From Bacteroidetes bacterium RIFCSPLOWO2_12_FULL_35_15 (lineage in GTDB: Bacteria > Bacteroidota > Bacteroidia > 2-12-FULL-35-15), in the NCBI GenBank assembly GCA_001769385.1, contig MEPB01000018.1, positions 30,134-94,133 of the forward strand: a stretch of DNA of 64,000 nucleotides, read 5' to 3'. Every line of letters begins with the position of its first letter. Position 1 is the first letter of the stretch. Below are positions 18,402-27,871 of the stretch, piece after piece. The notes under the pieces were generated by a model. It did not search any database. It had not been told where the DNA came from and saw only the letters and a program-made list of their open reading frames with translations. Both the position numbers and the translations under genes were made by a program.

Positions 18402-19778
18402 TTAAAATCCATGTTGGCTAATCATCCAGATCATTGCAGCCATTGCGGCACCACCTAATTCGAGTTCCCGTTTATTTACATTTACAAACTCGTCAGTAGC
18501 AGCATGATGGTAATCGAAATAACGCTGCGAATCAGGAGTTAGGTCCATGCAAGGGATGCCCATATTTTTTAAAGGATGAATATCTGAGCCGCTGCCATCT
18601 GCATCAAAACTATAAATTCCATAGGGTTCAAAAAGTGGTCGCCAGCTTTTTAATATTAATTTTTGTGCAGGTGTTACATCACTGCTAAAGCCAAGCGGAG
18701 TAAAGCTTCCTGCATCCGATTCTATGGCAACAATATGTTTTTCGTTTTTTTGTTTTACTGACTCAGCATATTTTTTCCCGCCCCGTCCGCCATTTTCTTC
18801 ATTCATAAACGCTATTGCACGAATGGTACATTTCGGTTTTATCCCCAAGGCTTTATAAATCCGGATTACTTCCATACTTTGTACAACCCCACAACCATCA
18901 TCATTAGCACCTTTCCCATTGTCCCAAGCATCCAGGTGACCACCAACAACAATAAATTCATTCGGCTTTTCGCTTCCCCGTATTTCGCCTATAACATTGT
19001 ATGATTTTTCATCAGGTAATGTTTGACAATTCATTTTCAGATAAAACTTTAAGTCTTTATCGGTTTTTAAATAATTGCTTAGCCAATTAGCACCATTGGT
19101 ACTAATGGCGCAAGTAGGGATCTTTTGAGTACTGTCTTTATAACTCATTACTCCTGTATGCGGATTATCATCTTCTAAGAGTGAACAGGAACGAACCACA
19201 GCAGCCAATGCTCCATACTTTGCAGCTTCAGATGCTCCTGCCCAACGGTATTCAACTGCATCACCATAAGCATCAAAAGTCGAAATTACAGTAGGATCCA
19301 TGGGGTGATTAAAAAATACAATTTTCCCTTGAATTTTTTCCTTCCCTAATGCTTTTAATTCTTCAAAGTTTTTAACTTCTATAACCTGAGCGGAGATCCC
19401 TTCTGCTGAAGTAGCAATAGAACCGCCCAATGCACAAATAGCAATTTCCTTACTGCTTTTTGAATTGGAGGTAATTACTTTTGCAATTTCTTTTTCGCCC
19501 CGAACCCAATGAGGAACCATACATTCCTGAAGATAAACAGTATCTGCCCCAGTTTCTTTCATGGCTTTATAAGCCCATTCTACTGCTTGTTGGGCCTGGG
19601 GCGAGCCAGCAAGGCGACCGCCAATTTTATTGCATAAATAATCGAGATTAGAATAACTTTTCCCATGGGTCAATGCTTCATTAAAAATCGTTTTGATAGT
19701 TGCAGAATCAGTTTGAGCGATAATACAATTTACTGAAAAGGCAAAACAGAGAATAAAAAGTAGAAATCTTATTTTCAT
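18402..19778 (-). CDS. Exported M28 family zinc peptidase (carboxypeptidase Q-like)
   Basis: A 458-residue protein: signal peptide (1-22, ending IIAQ), then a PA-like insert (about 120-250) and the M28 catalytic domain. Zinc ligands and catalytic residues are visible: His281 and Asp283 in GGHLDAWD, Asp293/294 in GANDDG, Glu327/328 in MNEENGG, Asp355 in ESDAGS and a His in DYHHAATDEF near the C-terminus. This matches di-zinc aminopeptidases and glutamate carboxypeptidases of the periplasm. Its start lies 30 bp downstream of the DUF721 stop on the same strand, so read-through from recF-DUF721 is possible. Confidence 0.92.
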   Translation of the reverse strand: MKIRFLLFILCFAFSVNCIIAQTDSATIKTIFNEALTHGKSYSNLDYLCNKIGGRLAGSPQAQQAVEWAYKAMKETGADTVYLQECMVPHWVRGEKEIAKVITSNSKSSKEIAICALGGSIATSAEGISAQVIEVKNFEELKALGKEKIQGKIVFFNHPMDPTVISTFDAYGDAVEYRWAGASEAAKYGALAAVVRSCSLLEDDNPHTGVMSYKDSTQKIPTCAISTNGANWLSNYLKTDKDLKFYLKMNCQTLPDEKSYNVIGEIRGSEKPNEFIVVGGHLDAWDNGKGANDDGCGVVQSMEVIRIYKALGIKPKCTIRAIAFMNEENGGRGGKKYAESVKQKNEKHIVAIESDAGSFTPLGFSSDVTPAQKLILKSWRPLFEPYGIYSFDADGSGSDIHPLKNMGIPCMDLTPDSQRYFDYHHAATDEFVNVNKRELELGGAAMAAMIWMISQHGF

Positions 19779-19807
19779 AAATTTAGATTATATAGTTCGA
19801 AAGAATA

Positions 19808-20098
19808 TTATTTGAAAATTACTTCATTAATTACGTTTTGCCCGGTAGCATCATTTAACATTTTAATGATCTTTGTTTTTGCCAGCGATAATTCATTTCG
19901 AAGGGCGGATGAATCAAGTGTTACAAAAAGCTGTTTGTTTTTTATATAGAGGTCTTTTGTATGTTTGGAGATCATTTCGCCCATAACACTATCCCAGGAA
20001 CTGATCAGGCGCCTTTCGGCAAGTTTATCATCCAATTTATAGACTTTCAATAATTTATCAATTACCTCTTTCAGGCTGTGTTCGTTATGCTTACTCAT
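19808..20098 (-). CDS. DUF721 (DciA-like) protein
   Basis: A 96-residue protein with the DUF721 pattern: N-terminal helix LKEVIDKLLKVYKLDDKL, then SWDSVMGEMISKHTKDLYIKN and LFVTLDSSALRNELSLAK. DciA members load or regulate the replicative helicase in many bacteria; the short Bacteroidetes form follows recF, as here (43-bp gap, same strand). A replication-associated role is inferred from the family and neighbour. Confidence 0.88.
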   Translation of the reverse strand: MSKHNEHSLKEVIDKLLKVYKLDDKLAERRLISSWDSVMGEMISKHTKDLYIKNKQLFVTLDSSALRNELSLAKTKIIKMLNDATGQNVINEVIFK

Positions 20099-20141
20099 TG
20101 AAGGTGATTTTAAATGATTGAACAGGTTAATAAAGACATAT

Positions 20142-21254
20142 TCAAAAATTAATTTTTGATTCTATGGTATTATTTTTAATTGAAAATACCTTAAAATCCG
20201 CATTTCCTTTGTTGAATATTTCAGCCAGTCGTGTAGGATGTGTATCGGTAATAAATAATTGTCCGAAATTATCGCTGCTCACCAGTTCCATTAATTGTTT
20301 TACACGCAGGTCATCCAGCTTATCATAGATATCATCCAATAAAAGGATAGGAGTAACCTCTTTAATATTTTTTATGTAATCAAATTGAGCTAATTTCAAG
20401 GCAATTAAAAATGATTTTTGCTGTCCCTGAGAAGCATATTTCTTTAATGGATGGGTATTTATAGTAAATTCCAGATCATCCTTGTGAATTCCAACAGTAG
20501 TATATTCCATCATTCTATCACGCTTCAATGCATTTTCCAATACTTCTTTAAATCCAGATGCGTTCAAATGGGAATTATATTCTATTCCAACCAATTCGCG
20601 GCCTCCTGATATCAATTCATAATATTTTTGAAATATCGGAATAAACTTAGTGATGAAATTTTTTCGGGTATCATATACTTTTATACCATAAGCAACCAAT
20701 TGATCATCCCATATTTCTAAGGACTCCTTTTCGAATTTTCCGCTATCAGCAATTTGTTTCAGCAATGCATTGCGCTGCGAAAGCACTTTGTTGTAATTGA
20801 TCAGATTTTCAAGGTAAGCTCTGTCGAACTGAGCTATTACACTATCAATAAATTTCCTGCGACTTTCGCTGCCTTCAGTAATTAGCTCAGAATCAGCCGG
20901 AGAGATCATTACCAAAGGGAATAATCCAATATGATCAGCAAGTCGTTGATATTCCTTTTTATTTCGCTTGAATTGTTTTTTCTGGTTGCGTTTTAACCCG
21001 CAATAGATCTCTTCCTCTTTAGCATCGGCATCAAATATTCCTTGAATAAGGAAGAAAGGGGCTTCATGTAAAATATTTTGGGTATCGATCGGGTTAAAAA
21101 AACTTTTACAAAAGGAGAGATAATGAATAGCGTCCAGAATATTAGTTTTTCCTTCCCCATTATTGCCCGTAAGACAGTTAACGCGACTATTAAAATCCAA
21201 TTGTGCCTCCGGATAATTCTTGAAATTCAGTACAGAAATTTTTTTTAAATGCAT
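20142..21254 (-). CDS. recF: DNA replication and repair protein RecF
   Basis: A 370-residue SMC-like ABC ATPase of the RecFOR recombination pathway, which loads RecA at gapped DNA. Walker A is GNNGEGKT (30-37), followed by NILDAIHYLSFCKSF. The ABC signature is in YASQGQQKSFLIALKLAQ and Walker B is PILLLDDIYDKLD, with the following TDTHPTR. The start MHLKKISVLNFKNY is the family norm and the length is normal. It is divergent from the TPR gene and co-oriented with DUF721, an arrangement conserved in Bacteroidetes. Confidence 0.97.
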   Translation of the reverse strand: MHLKKISVLNFKNYPEAQLDFNSRVNCLTGNNGEGKTNILDAIHYLSFCKSFFNPIDTQNILHEAPFFLIQGIFDADAKEEEIYCGLKRNQKKQFKRNKKEYQRLADHIGLFPLVMISPADSELITEGSESRRKFIDSVIAQFDRAYLENLINYNKVLSQRNALLKQIADSGKFEKESLEIWDDQLVAYGIKVYDTRKNFITKFIPIFQKYYELISGGRELVGIEYNSHLNASGFKEVLENALKRDRMMEYTTVGIHKDDLEFTINTHPLKKYASQGQQKSFLIALKLAQFDYIKNIKEVTPILLLDDIYDKLDDLRVKQLMELVSSDNFGQLFITDTHPTRLAEIFNKGNADFKVFSIKNNTIESKINF

Positions 21255-21507
21255 GGCTTTATTCGAAGGCTTAAAGTTATCTAAAATTGGTAATTATACC
21301 AAAGGTATTTTATTTATTGGGCTTATAAGTACTGAATGGGAACATTCGAATGGGAAAAATCCACTTTGAAAAATTAAGGAAGAGGCACATTTACTCTTTT
21401 TTTAAAAACCTAATTTGTTCAGGCAAAAATCATATTTTGTAATTAAATTATAGATATTGCAAAAAAAACTTATTTTTGCACGTTATTTTTAAAATTCAAT
21501 TCATACT

Positions 21508-22191
21508 ATGTCAGAAAAAAATACAAACGAACCAATTGTTGACGTTGCAGAGGCGTTTTCTAAAACCGAACTTTTTATTGAAAAAAATAAAAAGACCATA
21601 ATCCTTGTATTCGGTGCTGTTGTTGCATTGGTAGGAGGTTATTTTGCTTATAAATACTGGTATGTGGCTGGTGAAGAAGAAAAAGCACGTACCGAAATGT
21701 TTAAAGCAGAAGATTATTTCGGGAAAGATTCTTTGGACAAAGCTATGAATGGCGATGGAGTTGCTCTGGGTTTCACACAAATTGTGGATGAATATGGTAT
21801 TACACCTTCCGGAAATCTGGCCGAATACTATTTAGGTGTTTGTTATCTTAAAAAAGGTCAATTTGAAGAAGCTATTGAACATTTAGAAGCATTTGACAGT
21901 AATGATCAGATGGTTGCCCCTGAAGCAACAGGTGCAATTGGTGATGCAAATATGGAACTAGGGAAAGTGGATGAAGCGATTACTTATTATTTAAAAGCTG
22001 CAGAGCAAAAGCCAAATAAATTTATTTCGCCTATTTATCTGAAGAAAGCTGCGATGGCCTATGAAGAGAAAGCAAATTATGCTGATGCAGTTAAAATATA
22101 CGAACGAATAAAAAATGAGTTTGCCGAAACAATTGAGGGTAAAGAGATGGATAAATATATTAGTCGCGCAAAATCTTTAGGTAATTTGTAA
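21508..22191 (+). CDS. Membrane-anchored tetratricopeptide repeat protein (YfgM-like)
   Basis: A 227-residue protein with one N-terminal membrane helix (about 29-49, TIILVFGAVVALVGGYFAYKYW). TPR-type helices follow, including LAEYYLGVCYLKKGQFEEAIEHL and ATGAIGDANMELGKVDEAITYYLKAA. The topology (short cytoplasmic N-terminus, periplasmic TPR) resembles YfgM, which works with periplasmic chaperones and the translocon. It lies between recF (divergent) and ribH and is ended by its own hairpin terminator. The exact role is unknown. Confidence 0.8.
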   Translation: MSEKNTNEPIVDVAEAFSKTELFIEKNKKTIILVFGAVVALVGGYFAYKYWYVAGEEEKARTEMFKAEDYFGKDSLDKAMNGDGVALGFTQIVDEYGITPSGNLAEYYLGVCYLKKGQFEEAIEHLEAFDSNDQMVAPEATGAIGDANMELGKVDEAITYYLKAAEQKPNKFISPIYLKKAAMAYEEKANYADAVKIYERIKNEFAETIEGKEMDKYISRAKSLGNL

Positions 22192-22213
22192 AAAATTAAA
22201 GTTTTAAAAATTC

Positions 22214-22247
22214 AGAGGTGATTTTGCATAAAGGTCACCTCTTATTT
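22214..22247 (+). terminator. Terminator between the TPR gene and ribH
   Basis: Perfect 8-bp stem AGAGGTGA/TCACCTCT (22214-22221 with 22235-22242), 13-nt loop, followed by a T-rich tract. Confidence 0.75.
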
Positions 22248-22289
22248 TTATATAGTAATCGTATTTTTTCATTTATATTATAATTTCAA

Positions 22290-22781
22290 ATGTCATCCTC
22301 ACTTAAAAATTTATCCGATTTTAATCATACTACTATTCCCAATGGAGCAGGAATGAGAATAGGAATTGTTGTTTCGGAATGGAACAAGGAGATAACAGGA
22401 GCTTTACAAGATGGTGCGGTAAAAACATTATTAGAAAACGGAGTGACCGAAAATGATATCCTCATTTCTTATGTTCCGGGAAGTTTTGAATTAACAACAG
22501 GTTCACAATTTTTATGCGAGGATAAAACAATTGATGCAGTAATAGCTCTGGGTTGTGTGATACAGGGAGAAACCCGTCATTTTGATTTTATCTGCAATGC
22601 CGTGGCGAACGGAATTACAAATGTTGCTATAAAATACAACAAACCGGTAATTTTCGGTGTTCTTACTACAAACACACAACAGCAGGCAATAGAAAGAGCG
22701 GGAGGGAAGCATGGTAACAAAGGTGATGAAGCTGCTATGACTGCACTTAAAATGATCGCATTGAAAAATCAAGGTAAATAA
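22290..22781 (+). CDS. ribH: 6,7-dimethyl-8-ribityllumazine synthase
   Basis: A 163-residue enzyme that condenses 5-amino-6-ribitylaminouracil with 3,4-dihydroxybutanone phosphate in riboflavin synthesis. The signatures are IGIVVSEWN, VPGSFELT, ALGCVIQGETRHFDF with the catalytic His97, and GVLTTNTQQQAIERAGG. The length and start (MSSSLKNLSDF) are normal for Bacteroidetes. The protein normally forms pentamers or icosahedral 60-mers. No other rib genes are in view. Confidence 0.96.
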   Translation: MSSSLKNLSDFNHTTIPNGAGMRIGIVVSEWNKEITGALQDGAVKTLLENGVTENDILISYVPGSFELTTGSQFLCEDKTIDAVIALGCVIQGETRHFDFICNAVANGITNVAIKYNKPVIFGVLTTNTQQQAIERAGGKHGNKGDEAAMTALKMIALKNQGK

Positions 22782-22858
22782 ACCACTACTCCTACAGCAA
22801 TTTTTTATAAAAATTGGATGCTATATTAGCTCTAAAAATTTTTATATAAACCTCTTAT

Positions 22859-22958
22859 ACCAATTGAAATATAAAATAGGCCAATCATACTCTCCTTTTT
22901 TTCAATGAGAGGGTTTGTGTAAGGTTTTAAAAATGGACTATTTTATATTTCAATTGGT
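22859..22958. repeat. Dispersed palindromic element with 21-bp perfect inverted ends
   Basis: Inverted arms at 22859-22879 and 22938-22958 match perfectly over 21 bp (ACCAATTGAAATATAAAATAG and its complement is the 21-mer; first bases ACCAATTG). The centre contains a diverged CTCTCC...GAGAGGG core similar to the elements at 16737 and 61019. The whole gap 22782-23151 has no gene besides this element. Confidence 0.75.
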
Positions 22959-23151
22959 CTTATCCATATCATACATTTTTTTGCTGAAATGCCAAAGCTT
23001 TTTTTAAGAAATTAATAAATATAATTTTTTCAACAAAAACCCTCTACTTAGTCTGAATTTAGAGGGATTGTTATTAACAACACTTTCTCCCTGAAATCGC
23101 ATTATTCTTGTAAGTATATTTGAAATTCAAACCAAATTTGAAACAAATAAA

Positions 23152-25836
23152 ATGCTTACACGAATTTCATTAATTAACTCCAAAGTTTTTGGAAAAGCGG
23201 AGCTAAAGCTCGATAACTGCGATTCCCTTCAGCTGGTTGGCCCTAATAACATAGGGAAAAGCACCTTGATCTATGCCTTGAACTTTTTGTTTATTGTGGA
23301 TGGTCAAAAAATGTCATTCAGCGGTCAACGTAAAGGTGATAAAGAAACCATACATCATTATTTTCCTACTCACAACAAAAGTTTCCTGGTGTTTGAGATA
23401 AACAAGTTAGGCTACTATTGTATTCTTGTAAAACGCAATACAGAAGGAGAACTGGAATATTATAAAATTGAAAGTGAATATAATGAAGAGTATTTCTTTG
23501 AAACAGAAGGAACACACCAACGTTTGCTTAATTTTGATGAAGTGCTTGGAAAGCTTATTGTAAAAGGAATTGCTCATACCAAATTCAGTACAAAAACCGA
23601 TGTGTTTAATCATGTTTATCACCGGGGAACAAAAAACAATGCTGTTGTTTGGTTAGAAGATACTGTGAAAGCAGATGGATTAAGCAATAACTTTTCTAAA
23701 GTATATCGTTATCTGATCAATTCAAAACTGATCACCAACAAAACATTAAAAGAATCATTGATCATTGCAGATAATCGGGAGAACGAAAGTTTGAACTTTT
23801 CGCAGAAGAACAAAAAGGATATCATCGATCTGTTACGCATCAACGAGGAAATAAAAAGTATTAAGTCGGTACGAACAGATTTTCTTGAGTTCAGGGAACT
23901 GGTAAAAATGTACAATTCAAAAACAAAAATTGTAAGTGAATTACTTTTTGCATTTAATAATTCCTACTCAACAGCAATTCCTGAACTGGAAATTACCTCT
24001 TTGGATAAGGCAAAAAATATTTCTACCATCCAAAATGAGATCAACGAAATATTAAAACCAAAGGAATTAAAATTTGCTTCCCGCATAGGAGAAAAAAACT
24101 CCGATATAAAAAATAAAGCGACTGTTTTATTTGAAAAACAAAGTGAATTAGACGAAATAAATAAGTTTGAAACGGTTCAATTCTTGAAGGAATCATTAAA
24201 GAATCTGGATACTGACCGTAAAGAAATAGAAACCAGAATTACAACTGTTGAAAGCCAGAAACTTTCAAGCAAACAACTTGAATTGCGTATTGATAAGCTG
24301 AATCAGCAAATCACATCTCATGAGAACCAGATCGAAAATTACAGTAATCTATTGATCCACAAAATTTCGGATAATGAAGATGTAAAGAAATTATTGAATT
24401 CTGTTTTATCTGAACAGGTAACAAGCCTATCCAGTAAACAGATCAAAAAACCAATTCAAAAAATATCCGATAAAATACTTGCGATCTTTGATGGACAAAT
24501 TGATATTTCAAAAGGCATTGAATTAAAAGAATTTAAGTCGATAAAGGAATTAAAAGAGGAATTAAAATCTTTACAAGCCGAGAAAAAGCAAACAGAAGGA
24601 CTTCTTAAAACTGTTGTTGATAAAGAGAAGACAGAGTCTAAATTAAAATCTATTTTATCTGAAATAGAACTGATCAAAGAAAAAATAAAACGAATTGATA
24701 ACAAACCAAACCTGGAACATCAGATCACTGCTGTTAATCTGGATGTAAAAAAATTACAGCACGAGAAAAAAGATCTGGAAGATTTGTTAAACACATTAGT
24801 AAAAGAAATTTCTCAAAAAGAAATTACGCTTGAAAAATTACAGGAAGAAAAACGAAACATGGAGCTTCGTGTGAAGGAGTTGAAGGAGCGTAAGATAGAA
24901 ACAGAGTCAATAGAAATAGAGCCTACCGAGTATGAAACAAATGATAATCTGGATTATATCTATTCTAAAATTCAGATCCATCAGAAAGATCGTTTTGAAT
25001 TAAAAACCAAGAAAGACAGCACATTTGATAATTTGAAATACCGTTTACGTAACAGCAGTGCTGATGAAGAGCAATTTATAAAATTTGTGGAAGAAGAAAT
25101 AGCTTGTTTAACTGATAAAGAAAGAAGCATTGATGGCTTGTTGCAGAGCATCTCCACACAATTTGCAAATCCTGCATATACATTGCTGAAACGTTACGAG
25201 GAGTTCAAAGAATTTGTTTACACCAAGTTCAACGATAAACTATCTCAAACACGTATTTCCAATATCGAATCGATGAAAATTGAATTGTTGGATAATGAAC
25301 GTATTATAGGTGAATTGAAAAAAATCAGCTCTATTCAGGAGTTCAACGGGCAAATGAGCTTTGAGTTTGACCAATCAGAGAACCTGAAAGTATTGAACAG
25401 TTATTTGGATAGTGGTAGAAAAGTAAGTTTTGATGAGTTGTTTAATATTGAATTATTACTTCAAATACAAGGAACAGATAAACGCGTGGATCTTGCAAAT
25501 CAGGTGGAGTCGGATGGTACAGACAGAATGATCCGACTGGTGATGATCATGTCAATCATTAACAGGATGGCCGTTTTAGATGAGCAAAATAAAATCGCAT
25601 TGTTCATTGATGAGGTTGCAACCATTGATAAACAGAACAGACCGGAGATCGTTAAATTCTGTAAGGACCATAATTTCATTCCGATTTTTGCTGCACCGGA
25701 TGCAGTAGAAGGGTTCAATAAATATTATTTTATTTATGGTTCAAAAACAAAAGTGAATATTAACGAAAAACAAAATGCAGTAATTGTTGAGCGCAACGGA
25801 GTTGTTAAAGGACTTGTTAAACCTCTTAAAAAATAA
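23152..25836 (+). CDS. SMC/MukB-like coiled-coil ATPase (MksB/JetC-like)
   Basis: An 894-residue protein with split ABC ATPase halves around a long coiled coil. Walker A is GPNNIGKST (30-38). The coiled coil spans roughly 290-620 (many K/E heptads) and includes a short central region. The C-terminal half has a signature-like ESDGTDRM (about 786-792) and Walker B ALFIDEVATID (about 815-823). The N-terminus MLTRISLINSKVFGKAELKL is typical of structural-maintenance ATPases. It is shorter than MukB. The next two genes look like kleisin and KITE partners, so I place it with MukBEF/Mks/Wadjet condensins. RecN- or SbcC-like ATPases are the alternatives. It may act in chromosome compaction or plasmid defence. 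Confidence 0.7.
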   Translation: MLTRISLINSKVFGKAELKLDNCDSLQLVGPNNIGKSTLIYALNFLFIVDGQKMSFSGQRKGDKETIHHYFPTHNKSFLVFEINKLGYYCILVKRNTEGELEYYKIESEYNEEYFFETEGTHQRLLNFDEVLGKLIVKGIAHTKFSTKTDVFNHVYHRGTKNNAVVWLEDTVKADGLSNNFSKVYRYLINSKLITNKTLKESLIIADNRENESLNFSQKNKKDIIDLLRINEEIKSIKSVRTDFLEFRELVKMYNSKTKIVSELLFAFNNSYSTAIPELEITSLDKAKNISTIQNEINEILKPKELKFASRIGEKNSDIKNKATVLFEKQSELDEINKFETVQFLKESLKNLDTDRKEIETRITTVESQKLSSKQLELRIDKLNQQITSHENQIENYSNLLIHKISDNEDVKKLLNSVLSEQVTSLSSKQIKKPIQKISDKILAIFDGQIDISKGIELKEFKSIKELKEELKSLQAEKKQTEGLLKTVVDKEKTESKLKSILSEIELIKEKIKRIDNKPNLEHQITAVNLDVKKLQHEKKDLEDLLNTLVKEISQKEITLEKLQEEKRNMELRVKELKERKIETESIEIEPTEYETNDNLDYIYSKIQIHQKDRFELKTKKDSTFDNLKYRLRNSSADEEQFIKFVEEEIACLTDKERSIDGLLQSISTQFANPAYTLLKRYEEFKEFVYTKFNDKLSQTRISNIESMKIELLDNERIIGELKKISSIQEFNGQMSFEFDQSENLKVLNSYLDSGRKVSFDELFNIELLLQIQGTDKRVDLANQVESDGTDRMIRLVMIMSIINRMAVLDEQNKIALFIDEVATIDKQNRPEIVKFCKDHNFIPIFAAPDAVEGFNKYYFIYGSKTKVNINEKQNAVIVERNGVVKGLVKPLKK

Positions 25837-25991
25837 ACCAAAAAAAAGCCACAGATTCACAGATTTGATTTATGAATTATTCCGATAAAGAATATTCATT
25901 ACAAAAGGAAAGCTGTCAACTAACAAATGAAATAATGAACAGAATAGGTTAAGGAAAGAAAGAATAAATTCATTGAATTATTTATACGCTT

Positions 25992-26063
25992 CGTCATTGC
26001 GAGGAACGAAGCAATCCACAAGCAAAGCATTATTTAGAGATTGCTTCGTTCCTCGCAATGACG
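25992..26063. repeat. Perfect 25-bp palindromic repeat (CGTCATTGCGAGG family)
   Basis: Arms 25992-26016 and 26039-26063 are perfect 25-bp inverted copies beginning CGTCATTGCGAGGAACGAAG, with a 22-bp loop. This palindrome family is dispersed in many bacterial genomes. It lies between the SMC-like gene and its presumed partners; the remainder of 25837-26166 has no gene. Confidence 0.85.
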
Positions 26064-26166
26064 ATAATTTGAGTTGTTTTAGTATTTCAGGATCTTAACA
26101 AATAGAATAAAAATTAATCAGTGAATCTGTGATACATTATTTTATAAAAATTTAAAGAATTAAAGA

Positions 26167-27360
26167 ATGAAAGCAGAACCAAAAACCATCCTGCGTTTTT
26201 TATTGGAGTATTTTGATATTGTTGCCGACTTATTTGAAACACAATCAAAAGAGGGGATCATTACTTATGAAGTGTTGAACCAGATTACCGGTAAACATGG
26301 CAGTGATATTAAAACGCAATTGCTTGACTATAAAATATTAGGTGCAGTTAATGACAATTTTGAAATCAGAACCGTTTATTATAATCTGATTGAATTTGTT
26401 TTAAGTGAATTCAAACCGATGCTGCCCGAAACAATTGAAAAATATCATGTTTCAATTGCTGAATTATTCCGGAAGATCAAGGAAAATCTAAATGGCGACA
26501 GAGTCATCTTAAATCAAAGATTAGCAGAATTGAGTAACGAGATACGTTCATTTTATGAAATGGTTGAAAAAAACACCATCAGCTTATTGAATGAAACACG
26601 CGAATTAAAAGCAAATGTGAAAAAGATAGATTATCGCGAAAAGATAATCCGCGCTTCCCGCTGGATAGATGAATATATTATTCCTTTGAACAAAATTCTG
26701 GATATCAATCATGTTTCATCCATTGCAAATAAATTATATGATATTTCGGAATACTCGAATAAATACCGTTTGAATTTTGATGATGAGAATACCCGTGTTC
26801 AATTTGAAAAACTTTATTTTCAACTGATCCAGGTAAACGATAATTTATTGCGTCAATCAAAAATATTAACAAAGGAATTATTACCATTGATCGAACGTAT
26901 TCGTACGGAATCAACCATATTGTCAGGTTGGATCACCTTCCTTAAAAATCCATATAAACAAAAGGTTCCAAAGATCTTTGAGGCAAAACGTACCAATATA
27001 TATTCAAAAAATACATTTTTTAATGCCGCAGAATTTTTCGAGCAATTTAAAAATGATAGCGATGTGTTTTTCGAAGAAGAATCAAATGATACAGAAAAAT
27101 GGATCTTTGACAGGGAGCATTATACAGAGAAACTAAAATCAAATTTACCGGTAGCAAATTTCTTTAAATGGTGCAATGCTACCTTGAAAGATGAATATAA
27201 AAAAGTAGAGATCGAAAAATTCTTTGCCTTGACCAGTCTTGCATTTGACGAAAATCTTCAGCTGGAATATCCTGCAAAGGCCGAATACGAAAAAATTAAA
27301 ATAAACGATTTAACATTAACGGTTCCCAAAATAACAATCAATAACCATGGAATTTCCTAA
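26167..27360 (+). CDS. Kleisin-like condensin subunit (MksF/JetA-like)
   Basis: A 397-residue, almost entirely helical cytosolic protein. The N-terminus (ILRFLLEYFDIVADLFETQ ... TQLLDYKILGAV) looks like a winged-helix unit. A long helical middle (about 110-260) and a C-terminal winged-helix-like region (YPAKAEYEKIKINDLTLTV) follow. This order fits the MukF/MksF/JetA kleisins that bridge the heads of an SMC dimer. I do not see a distinctive motif, so the call rests on the neighbours: an SMC-like ATPase upstream and a KITE-size protein overlapping its 3' end by 14 bp. Confidence 0.6.
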   Translation: MKAEPKTILRFLLEYFDIVADLFETQSKEGIITYEVLNQITGKHGSDIKTQLLDYKILGAVNDNFEIRTVYYNLIEFVLSEFKPMLPETIEKYHVSIAELFRKIKENLNGDRVILNQRLAELSNEIRSFYEMVEKNTISLLNETRELKANVKKIDYREKIIRASRWIDEYIIPLNKILDINHVSSIANKLYDISEYSNKYRLNFDDENTRVQFEKLYFQLIQVNDNLLRQSKILTKELLPLIERIRTESTILSGWITFLKNPYKQKVPKIFEAKRTNIYSKNTFFNAAEFFEQFKNDSDVFFEEESNDTEKWIFDREHYTEKLKSNLPVANFFKWCNATLKDEYKKVEIEKFFALTSLAFDENLQLEYPAKAEYEKIKINDLTLTVPKITINNHGIS

Positions 27361-27871
27361 TCACCATCGCCAAATAGTTGAAGACTTAATGAGCGGTAAA
27401 TTTATTTTGCCGCAAGAACGAGCATTTGAAGTGCTTAGAGAGAATGAAGATTTTTATATAAATTTCTTCAAAGCTTCTTTTAACTATGATCTAAAAGTAA
27501 ACCAGGATTTTGTTTACCTGGTTTCGGATGAATCAAATGAAACACTCTCCCGTGACATCTGTATTTTTATTGCATTGCTGAGCTATGAGCTTGACAGAGA
27601 TGGGAAAAATTTTCTGGAACGTATTCAATTCTCTGAGTTTGAAATGGAAGAAATTGAAAGCTATTTTACGAATTCTTCCTACATCGATTTGATCTTATCT
27701 AACAAACAATTGAAAGATGTGGATTCCCGTAAAAATTTCATAAACACATTAAACCGGAGAAATATCATTGAAAAAACTGCGGATAATCGTTTTGTATTTA
27801 CATCCGCACATAAATTCTTTATGGATTTTGCAACTGATATTGTGAAATTTGAAAATGCAGAAAAAGAATAA
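27347..27871 (+). CDS. KITE-like condensin subunit (MksE/JetB-like)
   Basis: A 174-residue protein whose start lies inside the end of the preceding gene (14-bp overlap), which indicates translational coupling. Size, acidity and the C-terminal winged-helix pattern (FINTLNRRNIIEKTADNRFVFTSAHKFFMDF) fit the MksE/JetB/MukE group, which dimerise on the kleisin. The N-terminal line HRQIVEDLMSGKFILPQERAF, with an early invariant-looking LMSGKFI, is reminiscent of MksE. No TOPRIM/MksG (JetD) gene follows: the next gene starts 315 bp on and is unrelated. Confidence 0.65.
   Translation: MEFPNHHRQIVEDLMSGKFILPQERAFEVLRENEDFYINFFKASFNYDLKVNQDFVYLVSDESNETLSRDICIFIALLSYELDRDGKNFLERIQFSEFEMEEIESYFTNSSYIDLILSNKQLKDVDSRKNFINTLNRRNIIEKTADNRFVFTSAHKFFMDFATDIVKFENAEKE

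Noticed and set aside
23152..25836. RecN or SbcC repair protein
   Set aside because: RecN and SbcC lack the following kleisin- and KITE-like genes; the coiled-coil layout with these partners fits condensin-type better, though not proven.
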